Source: Zea mays (taxonomy: Eukaryota > Streptophyta > Magnoliopsida > Poales > Poaceae). From it: 64,000 bases of DNA. The notes beneath the pieces were generated by a model that was given only the letters and a program-made list of their open reading frames with translations, was not told the DNA's origin and did no database searches. The position numbers were made by a program, and so were the translations under genes. Below are positions 54,006-64,000 of this stretch, one piece after another (the first letter of the stretch is position 1; each line of letters begins with the position of its first letter). The stretch lies in contig NC_050097.1 of the NCBI RefSeq assembly GCF_902167145.1, positions 40,594,095 to 40,658,094 of the forward strand. Direction: 5' to 3'.

Positions 54006-55291
54006 TGTCGGTACCCTGAAACTAGGGTACCCGCTGCTACTGTACAAAGACGAAGAACCCACGTGGCTATCCCTTAGTCACGAGGAAGAAGTGTTGCATG
54101 TGGGACCAGGCCACGGCTCGCCCCAATCTCAGGTGGCTATTCAGGGTCCACAGCAGCGCCCGAGTCCACCACGTGGGCGGGTCCGGAGCCACCACATGTC
54201 CAGAGAAGGTGCTATACTCAAAGGCATCAACAGTGGTCCGGACCCTCATGGGAGAGCACCAGACCCCTGGATATATAGTCTGGACCCCTAGGGTTGGTCC
54301 CGGACCCCCACGTGTCTAGGCCAGACCCCTAGAATAGGGTCCAGACCCCTCCGTATGGAGTCCGGGTCGCCCACAGTGGGGTCCCAAGGTCCCAGGACGG
54401 AACATACACGGGCCTTGGACAAGACCCGGTCAAGGGGTCCGGTGCCGACACGTGTCCAGGCCCAGCCAGGTGCGGACCTGTTCGCATACGCTTCTGCTCC
54501 CCGCCCAGGCAGAGTCCCGATGCCGCCACGTGGCCTACTACGCGTGACGTAAGCCGACGAGCGGAGCCTGACGTAAGGCCTTCGGATTGCGTGGCCCCTG
54601 CATTTATTGCGGATAAGGCACGCCGCCTGACAAGCGATGTGCCGCCTCGGCATTTAATGAGGCATGCCCACTCTGCTGTCAGGAGGCGACCTGTCCATTC
54701 CACTGGTAAGCAGTGTGCCTCCTTAGCATTTAATGCGACTTGTCCATTCCGCTGGCAGGCGGCATGCCTATCTATTCCACTGGCAGGCAGCACGCCCATG
54801 CTGCCACATGCACTATACTCATCATCACTTGTACGTACCAAGGAAGCTACTGTTGTGTATCAACACTGCGCGGGCTGCGGACATCTGGGCGCTAGAAGAT
54901 CTCTCAGGCGTCACCTGCATTAGTTACTCCGTGTATTTCTTCCATTATGTCCCTGGGCCCACATGTCGGGGCTCAGCAACCTTGTATGTGCCTCCCTTGG
55001 GCTATAAAAGGGAAGGCACACAACGTTACAAGGCACGCTCACTTAGAGGCAACTCAAGCTCTAAGGTTCACAACATCCTCAGTCTTACACAAGCTCAAGT
55101 GCTCAGACACTCAATACATCTCACAGTGGAGTAGGGTATTACGCTTCGGCGGCCCGAACCACTCTAAATCTTGGTGTTTTCGTGTGTTCATCCACCATCT
55201 AGCAGACAGGCAAACCACTTAGGCCCCCTCCTCATTCTAGGATTTAGGGCGGGTGCATTCCGCCACCCGGCCGGGGATTTCCTCTCCGACA
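54006..55291 (+). repeat. 5' LTR of second Tat element
   Basis: Starts TGTCGGTACCCTGAAAC and ends CTCTCCGACA, with the primer site 2 nt beyond. A TATA box lies at 55003-55010. The first 27 bp are themselves nearly palindromic (GGTACCCT...AGGGTACC). Confidence 0.82.
55003..55010 (+). promoter_or_regulatory. TATA box of second Tat element LTR
   Basis: TATAAAAG in GGGCTATAAAAGGGAAGG, about 290 bp before the LTR end. Confidence 0.7.
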
Positions 55292-55293
55292 TT

Positions 55294-55311
55294 TGGCGCG
55301 CCAGGTAGGGG
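55294..55311 (+). promoter_or_regulatory. Primer binding site of second Tat element
   Basis: TGGCGCGCCAGGTAGGGG, 2 nt after the LTR; one difference from the Grande-like site over the shared 17 nt. Confidence 0.8.
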
Positions 55312-55350
55312 CCTTGGCTTTAGGTTTTTGCTTGTTTTCGTGCTCGACAC

Positions 55351-57100
55351 CATGGTCCACATCGTCGAGCACCACGACGCGGCTTCTGAAGACTTCCTCA
55401 TGGAGGAGGAGGCTGCGTCGTCCATGCACTGGGCTCCAGCCGCCCAGCGCCTGGTACTGCTGTTGTGCACACTGCGCAGCAGCACACTCCCGCTTAGACG
55501 TCCTGGGCGCCGTCAAGGGCTGCTCTCGGTGCACTGTCTGCAGCCAGGGAGTTGTTGCGCCACCCTCTGAGCTCGACGGCCTCCCTAGGGGCCATGAAGC
55601 AATAGCGTGACAACGTAGATCGCCTCCTGGGCATGGCACAGTCTAGCTCGACCAGGCCCAGGCCTCGGTCGTTCCGGCGTTAACACGAGGCGTTGGCGTC
55701 GGTGCGCTCGCCTTCAGTGAAGGCTACACCGACCGAAGACCTGCTGGCGGAACTCAACTGCCGGCGGGCAGGAGAGGACGCTCTAGTCTCTCTGGAGAGG
55801 TCTGACGACTTATGGGCAGAACTCAACCGCAGGCATGCGGGCGAGGATGCCCGTGTCTCCCTAGAGAGGGCGCGTGAGCGCCGACAGAACATCGAGGGTC
55901 GCAACCTCGACCAAGACTTTGCTGCGGTCGCACCGCACACCCCAAGGGGCACCCAGATCCAAGCGAGTGTCCCGTTGGCCGGTGTAGGCTGCGCCGCACT
56001 TGCGGATCATCTTCGCGCGGCGACGTGGCCGTCCAAGTTTCGGCCACACCTGCCAGAGAAGTATGATGGTACGTCGAACCCGTCGGAATTCCTGCAGGTA
56101 TACGTCACCGCCATTACGGCAGTAGGTGGAGACACTTCTATGATGGCGACATACTTCCATGTAGCCTTGTCTGGGCCAGCCCGGACCTGGCTCATAAACC
56201 TTGCCCCAGGGACGATCTACTCCTGGGAAGAGCTCTGCGCGCGGTTTACAGCGAACTTCGCCAGCGCTAACCAGCAGCATGGCGTGCAGGCACACCTCCA
56301 TGCAGTGAGGCAGGAACCCGGGGAAACTCTTCGGGCCTTCATCTCCCGCTTCACCAAGGTACGAGGGACTATACCCTGTATCTCTGATGCTTCCATCATC
56401 ACCGCTTTCCGCCAGGGGGTGCGTGATGAAAAAATGTTGGAGAAGTTGGCCACGCATGACGTGGAAACTGTCACCACACTCTTGGCTCTGGCCGACAAGT
56501 GCGCCAGAGCTGCCGAGGGCCGTGCATGGCACTCGACGCCACAGATCGGGGTTGCCTAGACGGGTGGCTCTGGTGCCGTTGCCCAGGACGGCAAGAAGAA
56601 GAAGAAGAACCGTGGCCGTGAGAGGCCGCACACTGCTGCTCCAGTTGTCGCGGTTGCGGCTGGGGGCCGGACCGAGCGCAACAAGCGCCCGCGGCCACAG
56701 GGGGGCAACAACGGCTCATGCCCTATGCACCCCAACAGCCGCCATAGTGCCATAGAGTACTGTGAGATTATCAAGCTCGCGAAGCGCGTCAACAAGCGGC
56801 ACGAGCAGTCCTCCAAGGATGGCTCCCCACCCTGTCGCCGGCCCGACAAGGAGAGGGCTGACGACAGGGACGTGGCCACCGGAGAACGGGACCTCAGGTA
56901 CCAGTCACCCGAGGGGGTCCTGAAGGACGTCTTCACCGGGGACTCTGACTCCGGTGGCGAGAGCAACCGCCGCAAGAAGCTGTACGTCATGTACGGCAGG
57001 GGCTGGGAGCTCACCTCCTGCAGGAACATCAAGTCCCTACGCCACGAGGTCCTGTCAGCGACCCCAGGGGTCCCGAAGGCTGATCCACACCAACGGTGGA
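55351..57100 (+). pseudogene. gag: Second Tat element gag
   Basis: The frame starts ATG 55351 (MVHIVEHHDAASEDF) and is interrupted by several stops before a long open part 55693-56559. That part holds the retrotransposon gag core: WPSKFRPHLPEKYDGTSNPS, YFHVALSGPARTWLINLAPG, EELCARFTANFASANQQ, QEPGETLRAFISRFTKVRG. TAG at 56557 (probably from CAG) precedes a Lys-rich linker and CPMHPNSRHSAIEYC, a Cys/His cluster at the zinc-knuckle position. All of this stays in one frame. Gag would package the RNA; this copy is broken. Confidence 0.8.
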
Positions 57101-57768
57101 AGAGCACCACCATCTCTTTCGGGGCATCCGACTGCCCCGACAACATGGCAGGGGCCGGTATACTACCGCTCATTACCGCCCCTATCATCGCCAACATGCG
57201 GCTGCACCATGTGCTGATTGATGGCGGAGCAGGCCTCAATGTCATCAGCCATGCTGCATTCAAGCAGCTGCAGATCTCGGGGTCCCGTCTGGGACCCTCT
57301 TGCCCATTCTCCGGAGTGGGCCCACAGCCGGTGTATCCCCTTGGGAGCATCGCCCTCCCAGTCACATTCGGGACCGAGGAAAACTTCCGCACAGAGAACA
57401 TACAGTTCGACGTCGCGGAGGTTAACCTCCCATTCAATGCCATCATTGGCAGGTCGGCCCTGTACCAGTTCATGGCCATTGCCCACTACGGGTATTTGGT
57501 CCTCAAGATGCTGTCCCCTACCGGGGTCCTCACCGTACGGGGCGACCGCGCCGCGGCGGTGACGGCGGTCGAGAAGCTGCACGCCCTGGCGGCAGAAGCT
57601 GCTCGCCCGGATGACGGGGGAAGGACCCCTCGACCTCCGGTACCAAGGCGCCCGCCAAGGTGCCGAAGGTGCAGCCATCTGGGGCAGACGGCGGACCCGT
57701 GAAGACCATCCAGGTCGGCGCGGACCCCTCCCAGACCACCCGCATTGCGGGCAATCTGGGAGAGAAAT
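57101..57768 (+). pseudogene. pol: Second Tat element protease region
   Basis: The retropepsin-like domain has HHVLIDGGAGLNVISHAAF (about 57205-57261), the same Asp-Gly-Gly active site as in the Grande-like element. The C-terminal motif AIIGRSALYQFMAIAHYGYL follows (about 57438-57497). The frame shifts near 57630, and a stop at 57768 (TAG) falls at the same place as the stop before RT in the Grande-like element. Confidence 0.8.
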
Positions 57769-58736
57769 AGGAACTCGCGCTCATCGCCTTCCTCCGGGCA
57801 AATGTCGACGTTTTCTCTTGGGAACCGTCACAGATGCCTGGGATCCCTAGGGAGGTGATTGAGCACCATCTGAAGATCCACCTTGATGCCCGGCCGGTGA
57901 GCTAGAAGCCTCGAAGATAGTCCATTGAGCGGCAGGACTTCATCCGTGCGGAGGTCCGGAAGCTGCTTGACGCCAGCTTTATCGAAGAGGTCCATCACCC
58001 TATGTGGCTGGCCAACCCAGTCATCATCCCGAAGGCAAACAGGAAGCTTCAGATGTGCATCGACTACACCAGCCTGAACAAGGCATGTCCCAAGGACCCA
58101 TATCCACTTCCACGCATAGATCAAATCGTGGACTCTACCTCCGGGTGCGACCTATTGTCTTTTCTAGATGCCTACTCAGGTTTCCATCAGATCCGAATGG
58201 CTAGGTAGGATAGGAAGCATACCACTTTTGTAACAGTGGATGGGCTCTACTGCTATGTTGTAATGCCCTATGGTCTGAAGAACGCCTTGCCAACATTTGT
58301 ACGGGCGATGAGTAAGACCTTCGAGGACCTGATCAGGGACAAGGTTGAGATATATGTCGATGACATCATGGTCAAGACTAGGAGGGGGTCGACTCTAATA
58401 GAAGACCTGACCCTAGTCTTTGACAAGCTGTGGGCGACGCGCACAAAGCTGAACCCGAACAAATGCGTCTTTGGTGTCTCCGCTGGGAAGCTGCTGGGAT
58501 TTCTGGTTTCACACCGGAGGATTGAAGCAAACCCGGAGAAGAATAGGGCAATTGAGGCGATGAGGCCTCCAGCCCGTATCAAGGACATCCAGAAGCTTGA
58601 GGGGTTGTTAGCCGCCCTCAGTCGCTTCATCTCATGGCTGGCTGAGAGGGCACTACCCTTCTTCAAACTCCTGCGGAAATCCGGTCCATTCTCTTGGACC
58701 GAAGAGGCAGAACGTGCCTTTCAAGAGTTGAAGTAG
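57769..58736 (+). pseudogene. pol: Second Tat element reverse transcriptase
   Basis: RT motifs in order: MPGIPREVIEHHLKI, WLANPVIIPKANRKLQMCID, PLPRIDQIVDSTSG, FLDAYSGFHQI, MPYGLKNALPTFVRAM and catalytic YVDDIMVK (about 58352-58375), then LGFLVSHRRIEANPEKN. In-frame stops occur at about 57903, 57918, 58206 and 58734. A normally conserved Ala-Gly-Ala-Thr stretch reads ALPTF here. The copy is inactive. Confidence 0.83.
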
Positions 58737-59671
58737 CACCTGGTGTCCCTACCAGTACTGGTAGCTCCAGACCCTGGGGAGCCGTTGTATCTATATATCA
58801 TGGCGGCCGTAGAAGTGGTGAGCATGGTGCTGGTAGTGGAAATGGTGGCACAAGAAGACCAAGAACCTGAGGGCCCGGGACCAGCTACAGGGGTTTGGAC
58901 CATTCAGAGGCCGATCTACTACGTCAGCGAGGTCCTCCATGAGGCAAAGACCAGGTACCTTGAGACGCACAAGCTCCTCTATGCTGTACTTGTTGCGTCC
59001 AGGAAGCTGTGCCACTATTTCCAGGCACATAGGGTTGTGGTGGTGACCTCCTTTCCGTTAGGGGCCATCCTCCACAACTCTAACGCCACATGCAACATCA
59101 CCAAGTGGGTCGCGGAGCTCGGTGAGTTCCAGCTGGACTTCTAGCCTCGCCACGCCATCAAGAGCCAGGTCCTGGCTGACTTCATCGTGGAGTGGACGCC
59201 TCCCCTGAGCGCCCCTGGGGGTCTGGACCCCGATTCGGACCCCACACCTGCGGAGCCCAGGGGTCCGGTCTTCACCGAGCCCCACTGGACGCTCTTCTTT
59301 GACGGATCCACTCGTCAGCAAGGTGGCGGTGCCGGAGTGGTCCTTATCGACCCAAGCGGAGACCAAGTGAAGTACATGGTGTGCTTGGAGTTCAAGGCCA
59401 CCAACAACATGGCGGAGTACGAAGCACTGATCTTTGGCTTGTCGGTGGCCCTATCCTTGGGGATCCGCCAGCTCCTCGTGAAGGGGACTCCTAGCTGATC
59501 ATCAAGCAAGTCCGCGGGGAATGTAGCTGCAACGAGCCCAGGCTCGCGGCTTACCTTCTCCACGTAAGGAAGCTGGAGAAGGACTTCACGGCCCTGGAAC
59601 TACAACATGTTCCTCGGGCTGACAACTCGGCGGCAGATGAACTCTCCCAGAGGGCATCAACTCGGGCACCC
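58737..59671 (+). pseudogene. pol: Second Tat element RNase H region
   Basis: The connection domain (RPIYYVSEVLHEAKTRY, HKLLYAVLVASRKL) is followed by TAG at 59142 (CAG to TAG within DFQPRHAIKS). RNase H then begins LFFDGSTRQQGGGAGVVLI, with Asp in FDGS and Glu in NNMAEYEALIFGL. Near 59488 one G is lost and a CAG is TAG, which shifts the frame. The last conserved Asp lies in VPRADNSAADELSQ in the next frame. Confidence 0.8.
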
Positions 59672-61083
59672 ATGCCCGAGGGCGCCTTCCAAAGATGGCT
59701 GCTGAGACCCACCGCCAAGCCTGCCGAGCTGGGCGAAGGGGGCGAGACTAGCACCTCGAAGCTAGCGGTCCCGGTGGCGTATCATCTACAAAACCCACCG
59801 AAGACTATGTGTGCTATAGGGGGCCCTGCCTACCCCTTAGCGCCACAGCCAGTATCTAAGAGTGGCCCCGATGCATGGATCTCCGAGATCTGGGACTACC
59901 TGAAGGAAAACATCCTTCCTGAAGATCATGTGTCCGCAAAGCGCATAGTGCGGTTGGCTAAACGCTACGCGGTGGTGGAAGGGGATCTCTACCACTGTGG
60001 CACCAACGGCATTATAATGCGGTGCATTACCCAGGAGGAGGGCCGTGAGTTGCTCACGGAGATCCATGGAGGTGAATGCGGAAGTCATTCCTCATCCCGC
60101 ACGCTGGTCGGTAAGGCCTTCCAGCATGGCTTTTAATAGCCAACCGCCCTCCAGGATGCAGCTGAGATGGTAAAGTCCTGCAAGGCGTATCAATTCCACG
60201 CAAAGCAAATACACACACCAACTCAAGCTCTGTAGATGATTCCACCCTCCTGGCCGTTTGCCGTATGGGGGGTGGATATCCTGGACCATTCCCCAGGGCC
60301 GTCGGCGGGTACTGGTACCTCTTCGTCGCCATCGACAAGTTCACCAAGTGGCAAGAGGCCACCCATGTGGTCAACATCACCTAGGGTGCTGCTGTTGCTT
60401 TCCTCAAGTCGATTGTCTGTAGATTTGGGGTCCCAAGCCGTATCATTACGGACAACGGGACCCAGTTTACAAGTCGGCTTTTCTAGGAGTATTGCGAGGG
60501 CATCGGCACCCAGCTCTGCTTCGCATCCGTGGCTCATCCCAGGAGCAACGGCCAGGTGGAGAGGGCAAACGCAGAAATCCTTAGGGGACTCAAGACACGC
60601 ACCTATGACAGCTTGAAAAAGTATAGTGCAAATTAGGCTAGTGAGCTTCCGTCCGTGCTATGGGGGAACCGGACTACACCTAGCCGAGCCACCGGGGAGA
60701 CCCCATTCTTCCTGGTCTACGGGGCCGAAGCCTGCCTTCCCCCAGAAATCATTACGAGCTCCCCACGGGTCCAAGCTTTTGATGAGTCTGTGCAGGAGCA
60801 GGTACGGCGTGACGACGCGGACTTCATCGAAGAGCGCAGATGGCAAGCGGCGATCCAAAACGCATGGTACAACCAGGCGCTCAGGCGCTACCACCAACGG
60901 TTCGTGCATAGTAGGGAGCTCCGGGTTGGGGACCTGGCCCTAAGGCGAGTACTGAACCGAGAAGGGCTCCACAAACTCTCCCCCAGCTGGGAAGGACCCT
61001 TCAAGGTGACGGAAATATGCCGACCCGGGTGTGTCCGCCTTGCTACAACTAAGGAGAGCCTCTTCCCAATCCCTAGAACATAG
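59672..61083 (+). pseudogene. pol: Second Tat element integrase
   Basis: The zinc-binding part HGGECGSHSSSRTLVGKAFQ is followed by two adjacent stops (60135-60140) where relatives read Tyr-Trp. Near 60280 one base is missing and the core continues in another frame: Asp in WGVDIL, Asp in IITDNGTQFTS (about 60448-60456) and Glu in HPRSNGQVERANAE. Further CAG-type stops occur at about 60232, 60382, 60484 and 60633. The C-terminal half 60655-61083 is open and includes FFLVYGAEACLPPEI and LSPSWEGPFKVTEI. Confidence 0.82.
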
Positions 61084-61394
61084 AGCATCTCCGTAAGTTT
61101 TCCCATAAAATCAAACCTGGGGACCCAATTTTCTTCCTTTGTAACTAGGTTGCGCATATATGTACGCCAGCCCGGTGAGGTCCGCCCTCATAAACCCGGT
61201 CTGTTGGCCTACTCCCATGTATATCAAGTTATAAAGAAAAGATTCACCCCCAGCTTTGTTTTGTTGGTCTTATTTTGCTTCGATTTACGAGCATCATTTT
61301 TTATCTAACCCACCCATACAGTTCCCACCCTTGCTGGTATAGTGACATCCGAATTGAGTAGCCAGGCTTGCAGTTTGGGACCCCTCAGCAGGGG

Positions 61395-61705
61395 GGTCCG
61401 GCAGCCTGGGGGCCGGTTCTAGAGAATGGGTACTTGTCTCCTAGGGTGGTCCGGAGCCGTGTAGCCGCTTAGCTTGGTTCCGTACCCTAAGCCTGCACGC
61501 TCCGCCACTCTATGACGAGTATCCTAGTATTTAGAACTATAGTCCTGTGGGTCCGACAACCTGGGGTCCGGTTCTAGAGAATGGACACACGTCTCCTGGG
61601 GTGGTTCGGAGCTGTGTAGCCACTTAGCCTGGTCCCGCACCCTAAGCCTACACGCTCCACCACTCTGCGATGGGTGCCCTAGTATTTGGAGCTGTAGTCC
61701 AGGGG
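61395..61705. repeat. About 155-bp direct repeat after pol
   Basis: CCGGTTCTAGAGAATGG occurs at 61413 and 61568; two copies of a ~155-bp unit (each with TGTAGCC, CTTAGC and CACGCTCC phrases) lie in tandem in the pol-antisense spacer. Confidence 0.8.
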
Positions 61706-61867
61706 GTCCGGACACACGGATTGGCTCCCCAGTCTAAATCCTGTAGGTCCTGTTGCATGAATCAAAGGATAGAAGATACCAGCTGGCGGGTCCTATGGGT
61801 GCACTACTAAAACTCCCTAGCTAAGGTTGTGTGCAGGTCCAGGTCCCAGTTGAGACTACCTCCAGGG

Positions 61868-62025
61868 GGCCAGGTCACCAATGTTCTCTTAAGTACGCTG
61901 GCATCCAGCCTTGACACGTCGAGCCTGCATCCTAGGGGGGCCAGGTCACCAATTTTCTCTTAAGTACGCTGGCATCCAACCTCGACACGCCGAGCTTGCA
62001 TCCCAGGGGGGCCAAGTACCAGGAA
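61868..62025. repeat. 71-bp tandem repeat between convergent genes
   Basis: GGCCAGGTCACCAAT starts at 61868 and 61939, and a decayed third start (GGCCAAGTACC) at 62010, giving a 71-bp period. Each full unit has TTCTCTTAAGTACGCTGGCA. The position corresponds to the 89-bp array of the Grande-like element. Confidence 0.82.
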
Positions 62026-62244
62026 GAAGTTGGTAACGACGCACACAGCAAAGACAAATAGCATACAGATAAGTCCTGCCACTATTAGATAAATACTTCT
62101 CAAAAGTATCTTACAGAACCAAAAAATATTACAAAGCCGCATCCCAGTGGGACCCTTGCTCTCTCTCTGCAGATCTAACTACTCATCATCGGTGGGGTCC
62201 CGCTGGAAGCGCTCGGCTACCACCTCAACGGTATCTTGTATGCC

Positions 62245-63640
62245 CTACCGGGCGGCATCTTCGATGTCGGCCATCGGACCAGCGATCACTGGCTCCAAGG
62301 AGATGGTCGGGTCGTGGCTCCGGAAGCACGTCAGGACATACTCTATCACCGCCCGGCAGAGCCTACCGCCCTCGACCTCCACGTGGGCGCCAAGTATCTG
62401 GTCCAGGCGTCGGAGGCGGTCGGCGGCGGAATCCAGCACTAGGAACGCGTCAGAGATGGATGTCGGAGGCCCTGACACCAGGATGGGGCTCACCCCTAGC
62501 GGCACCAGTGCCGTGCTCGCCTCGCCAGCCCAAGCGGCGATGCGCTGGACCCTGGCGCGCTGCTCCGCCTGGAGATCTTCGAGTGTCTTCTTCAGCGCTG
62601 CCACCGCATGGGGGCCCGAAGCCACCTGCGCCGCCTGGAACCGGCGGACCCGCTCCTCTAGCTCCTTCTCCTTCTGCTCCACTGCGAGCTCATGATCAGC
62701 CAGCGACTTCTCCCGTGTTTCAAACATCTCCTCCCTGAAGGCGAGGTCCTTCTCCTGCCAGGCGAGATTCGTCGCCCGCTTATCCAGGGAGGCATCTCTT
62801 TCCTTGAGGGTATCCTCGGTCAGGGCAATGCTGCTGGCCCTATCATCCAGCTCCTGCCGCAGCCTTTACAGGCTCTCCACAGCCGCGGTCTGTTGGGCCC
62901 AGTGCTTCTCCAGGATTTTGTTGAAGGCGTCCAGCTTGACCTGGAGCTCTGTGATGACCTCCTCCCTCTGGTCCAGGTGCTCCTTCTTCTTGGCCAGCCT
63001 TTTCTCCTTCCGGGCCACCTCCAGCTCCCTGGCGTACACCCTCTGGAGGTCCTTCTTGTAGTCCTTGCGGTTTTGCGCTAGCTCAGACCGCCCAAAGGCG
63101 AACCGCTGGGACGCCGCCTTGGTGCGCTCTGGCCTCCAGCTGTGTACGCCAGTCGCTGAGGCGCTGGTGCTCGGACTCCAGCGCCTCCCGTTCCCGCTGG
63201 ATCGCCGCCTCGGTCTCCTGGAGGGCCTGATGTGCGTGAGATAGCACCCGGGGGAGGGGAACCGGCACTGCCTCTGGTTTGGCGCCAGACTAGAGCTGCC
63301 GCCCAAAGATCACCTCCGTCTCCTCCGGAGAGGGCGGCGGGATGGAGCTAGACGCAACCCCCGCGACAGCTGGGGTAGGCGCAGCCGGGACCTCCTCGGC
63401 CGCTGCCGATGGTGTACTCGACGATGTCGCCGTCGTTGAGGCTGCGGTAGCCGTCGGCGCAGTTGCAGCGGCCAGGGGCGGATCGCTGGCACCACTCCTA
63501 GCAAACGCCTGGTGCTGAGAGCCGGGCTTGCCGGCGGGCATGGTGTCCGGCGGGGGAGGCGCGCCCTTGGGAGCAGAGGGGGAGGAAGCCCTGGCAGGCA
63601 AAGGATGGGTTGATGCCCGACGGCATGATAATTACACTCG
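62245..63640 (-). pseudogene. Antisense coiled-coil gene of second Tat element
   Basis: Read on the minus strand from about 63601 (MPARASSPSAPKG) to TGA/TAG at 62245. An Ala/Pro/Ser-rich N-terminus is followed by a long Glu/Lys/Arg coiled coil (HQALQETEAAIQREREAL, ARELEVARKEKRLAKKKEHL, EKSLADHELAVEQKEKELEE). A compact C-terminus follows (RLRRLDQILGAHVEVEGG). Frame damage: TAG at 63290, a one-base shift near 63120, TAA at 62866. The earlier exons, which would hold the N-terminal domain, lie at or beyond the right edge. It is the counterpart of the antisense gene in the Grande-like element; function unknown. Confidence 0.65.
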
Positions 63641-63714
63641 CAAAAACAAGGATGGAGCTACACTTACTTTGGGTCCTGGACCTTCTAGCGGTCCTCAAAG
63701 CAGGATGCCCGCTA

Positions 63715-63760
63715 CTGTTGCTGCTACTGCTATTGCTGCTGTTGTTGTTGCTGCTGGTGC
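63715..63760. repeat. Imperfect GCT/GTT trinucleotide tract
   Basis: CTGTTGCTGCTACTGCTATTGC and following GTTGTTGTTGC units; simple-sequence DNA in the antisense-gene region. Confidence 0.7.
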
Positions 63761-64000
63761 CCCTGGGGAACATCACCCCTAGGCGGCGGTGGTGGCGGCG
63801 GGACCAACGGTGGTGGTAGCGGCGGTGGCGGTGGATCTGATGGTGGCGGTGGTGGAGGACTGACGCTCCTCTGCGCGCCCTAGGCCTAGGAGTCGGTCTC
63901 CTCGGTCCCGCCAGCTGTCCTCTGACGCTTCGAGGGCGGGTCCTTGACAAATGACCTGTCGGCACGACGCAACCGTCGTCGTCTCTCTTCTTCCAACCCC
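63761..64000. other. GGT/GGC-rich end of window
   Basis: Low-complexity GGTGGCGG-type repeats (63786-63865), then unique sequence. No exon of the antisense gene can be assigned with confidence. Confidence 0.4.

Larger units (their letters stand above)
54006..64000 (+). mobile_element. Second Tat-lineage gypsy element (Flip/Huck-like), 5' part
   Basis: A 1286-bp LTR (54006-55291) is followed by a Tat-type primer site, gag, protease, RT, RNase H and integrase on the plus strand, then a tandem repeat and a minus-strand coiled-coil gene. The element runs past the right edge, so the 3' LTR is not visible. ATATG (54001-54005) should be the left target duplication. Many stops and at least three frameshifts show it is older or more decayed than the Grande-like copy. 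The Flip/Huck name is a guess from overall plan and LTR size. Confidence 0.82.

Noticed and set aside
1..64000. tRNA, rRNA or organellar DNA insertions
   Set aside because: No cloverleaf with A/B boxes, rRNA stretch or plastid/mitochondrial gene was recognised on either strand; the short tRNA-complementary matches are retroelement primer sites.

Overview
The window looks like a repeat-dense grass chromosome, most likely maize or a close relative. The evidence is two Opie/Ji-type copia elements with CCGGAC-palindrome LTRs, a 14.3-kb Grande-type gypsy element, a Tekay-type gypsy derivative with very long LTRs, several CACTA transposons and small MITEs. They surround a single convincing host gene, a C2H2 zinc-finger repressor. 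Family names are recognised from structure and sequence style, not from a database search.

Layout. 1-19876: copia element A on the minus strand (its 3' side runs off the left edge). Its 5' LTR is split by a complete Grande-like element (4624-18928, TSD AGTAT, two 629-bp LTRs). 19877-21530: end of CACTA-A. 21531-28192: low-copy island with MITEs and the zinc-finger gene (minus, CDS 23160-24614, likely a 2-kb leader intron). 28193-30194: CACTA-B, with minus-strand transposase exons. 30195-36109: copia element B (plus), 5' LTR to start of reverse transcriptase. 36110 onward: CACTA-C, which cuts copia B inside the RT domain. CACTA-C is itself cut by a 12-kb element with 4.6-4.7-kb LTRs and no coding interior (41674-53640, TSD CATGC) and by a second Tat-type gypsy element (54006 to beyond 64000). 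On the right side the order of insertion is therefore CACTA-B, then copia B, then CACTA-C, then the two gypsy elements.

How parts work together. The Grande-like element keeps gag-pol in one frame (5275-11283) broken only by six stops. On the opposite strand it carries a four-exon gene (15540 to 12154) whose splice phases agree exactly, plus a small acidic/glycine-rich reading frame behind a TATA box and a good start context. The sense and antisense genes converge on an 89-bp tandem array in which most units hold a perfect or near-perfect hairpin with a GCAA loop. The second Tat element repeats this plan: pol, a short tandem array, then an antisense coiled-coil gene.

The most interesting unexplained signal is in the 3' third of the Grande-like element. 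Many short hairpins share an ACCTCTAA-type loop while their stems differ in sequence and stay complementary. They lead into three hairpin-plus-GGGGGCT modules, the last of which is the polypurine tract itself. A second point is that the zinc-finger gene's 3' flank occurs again at 27981-28172, right where CACTA-B inserted, which suggests a displaced duplicate of the gene beyond the window.
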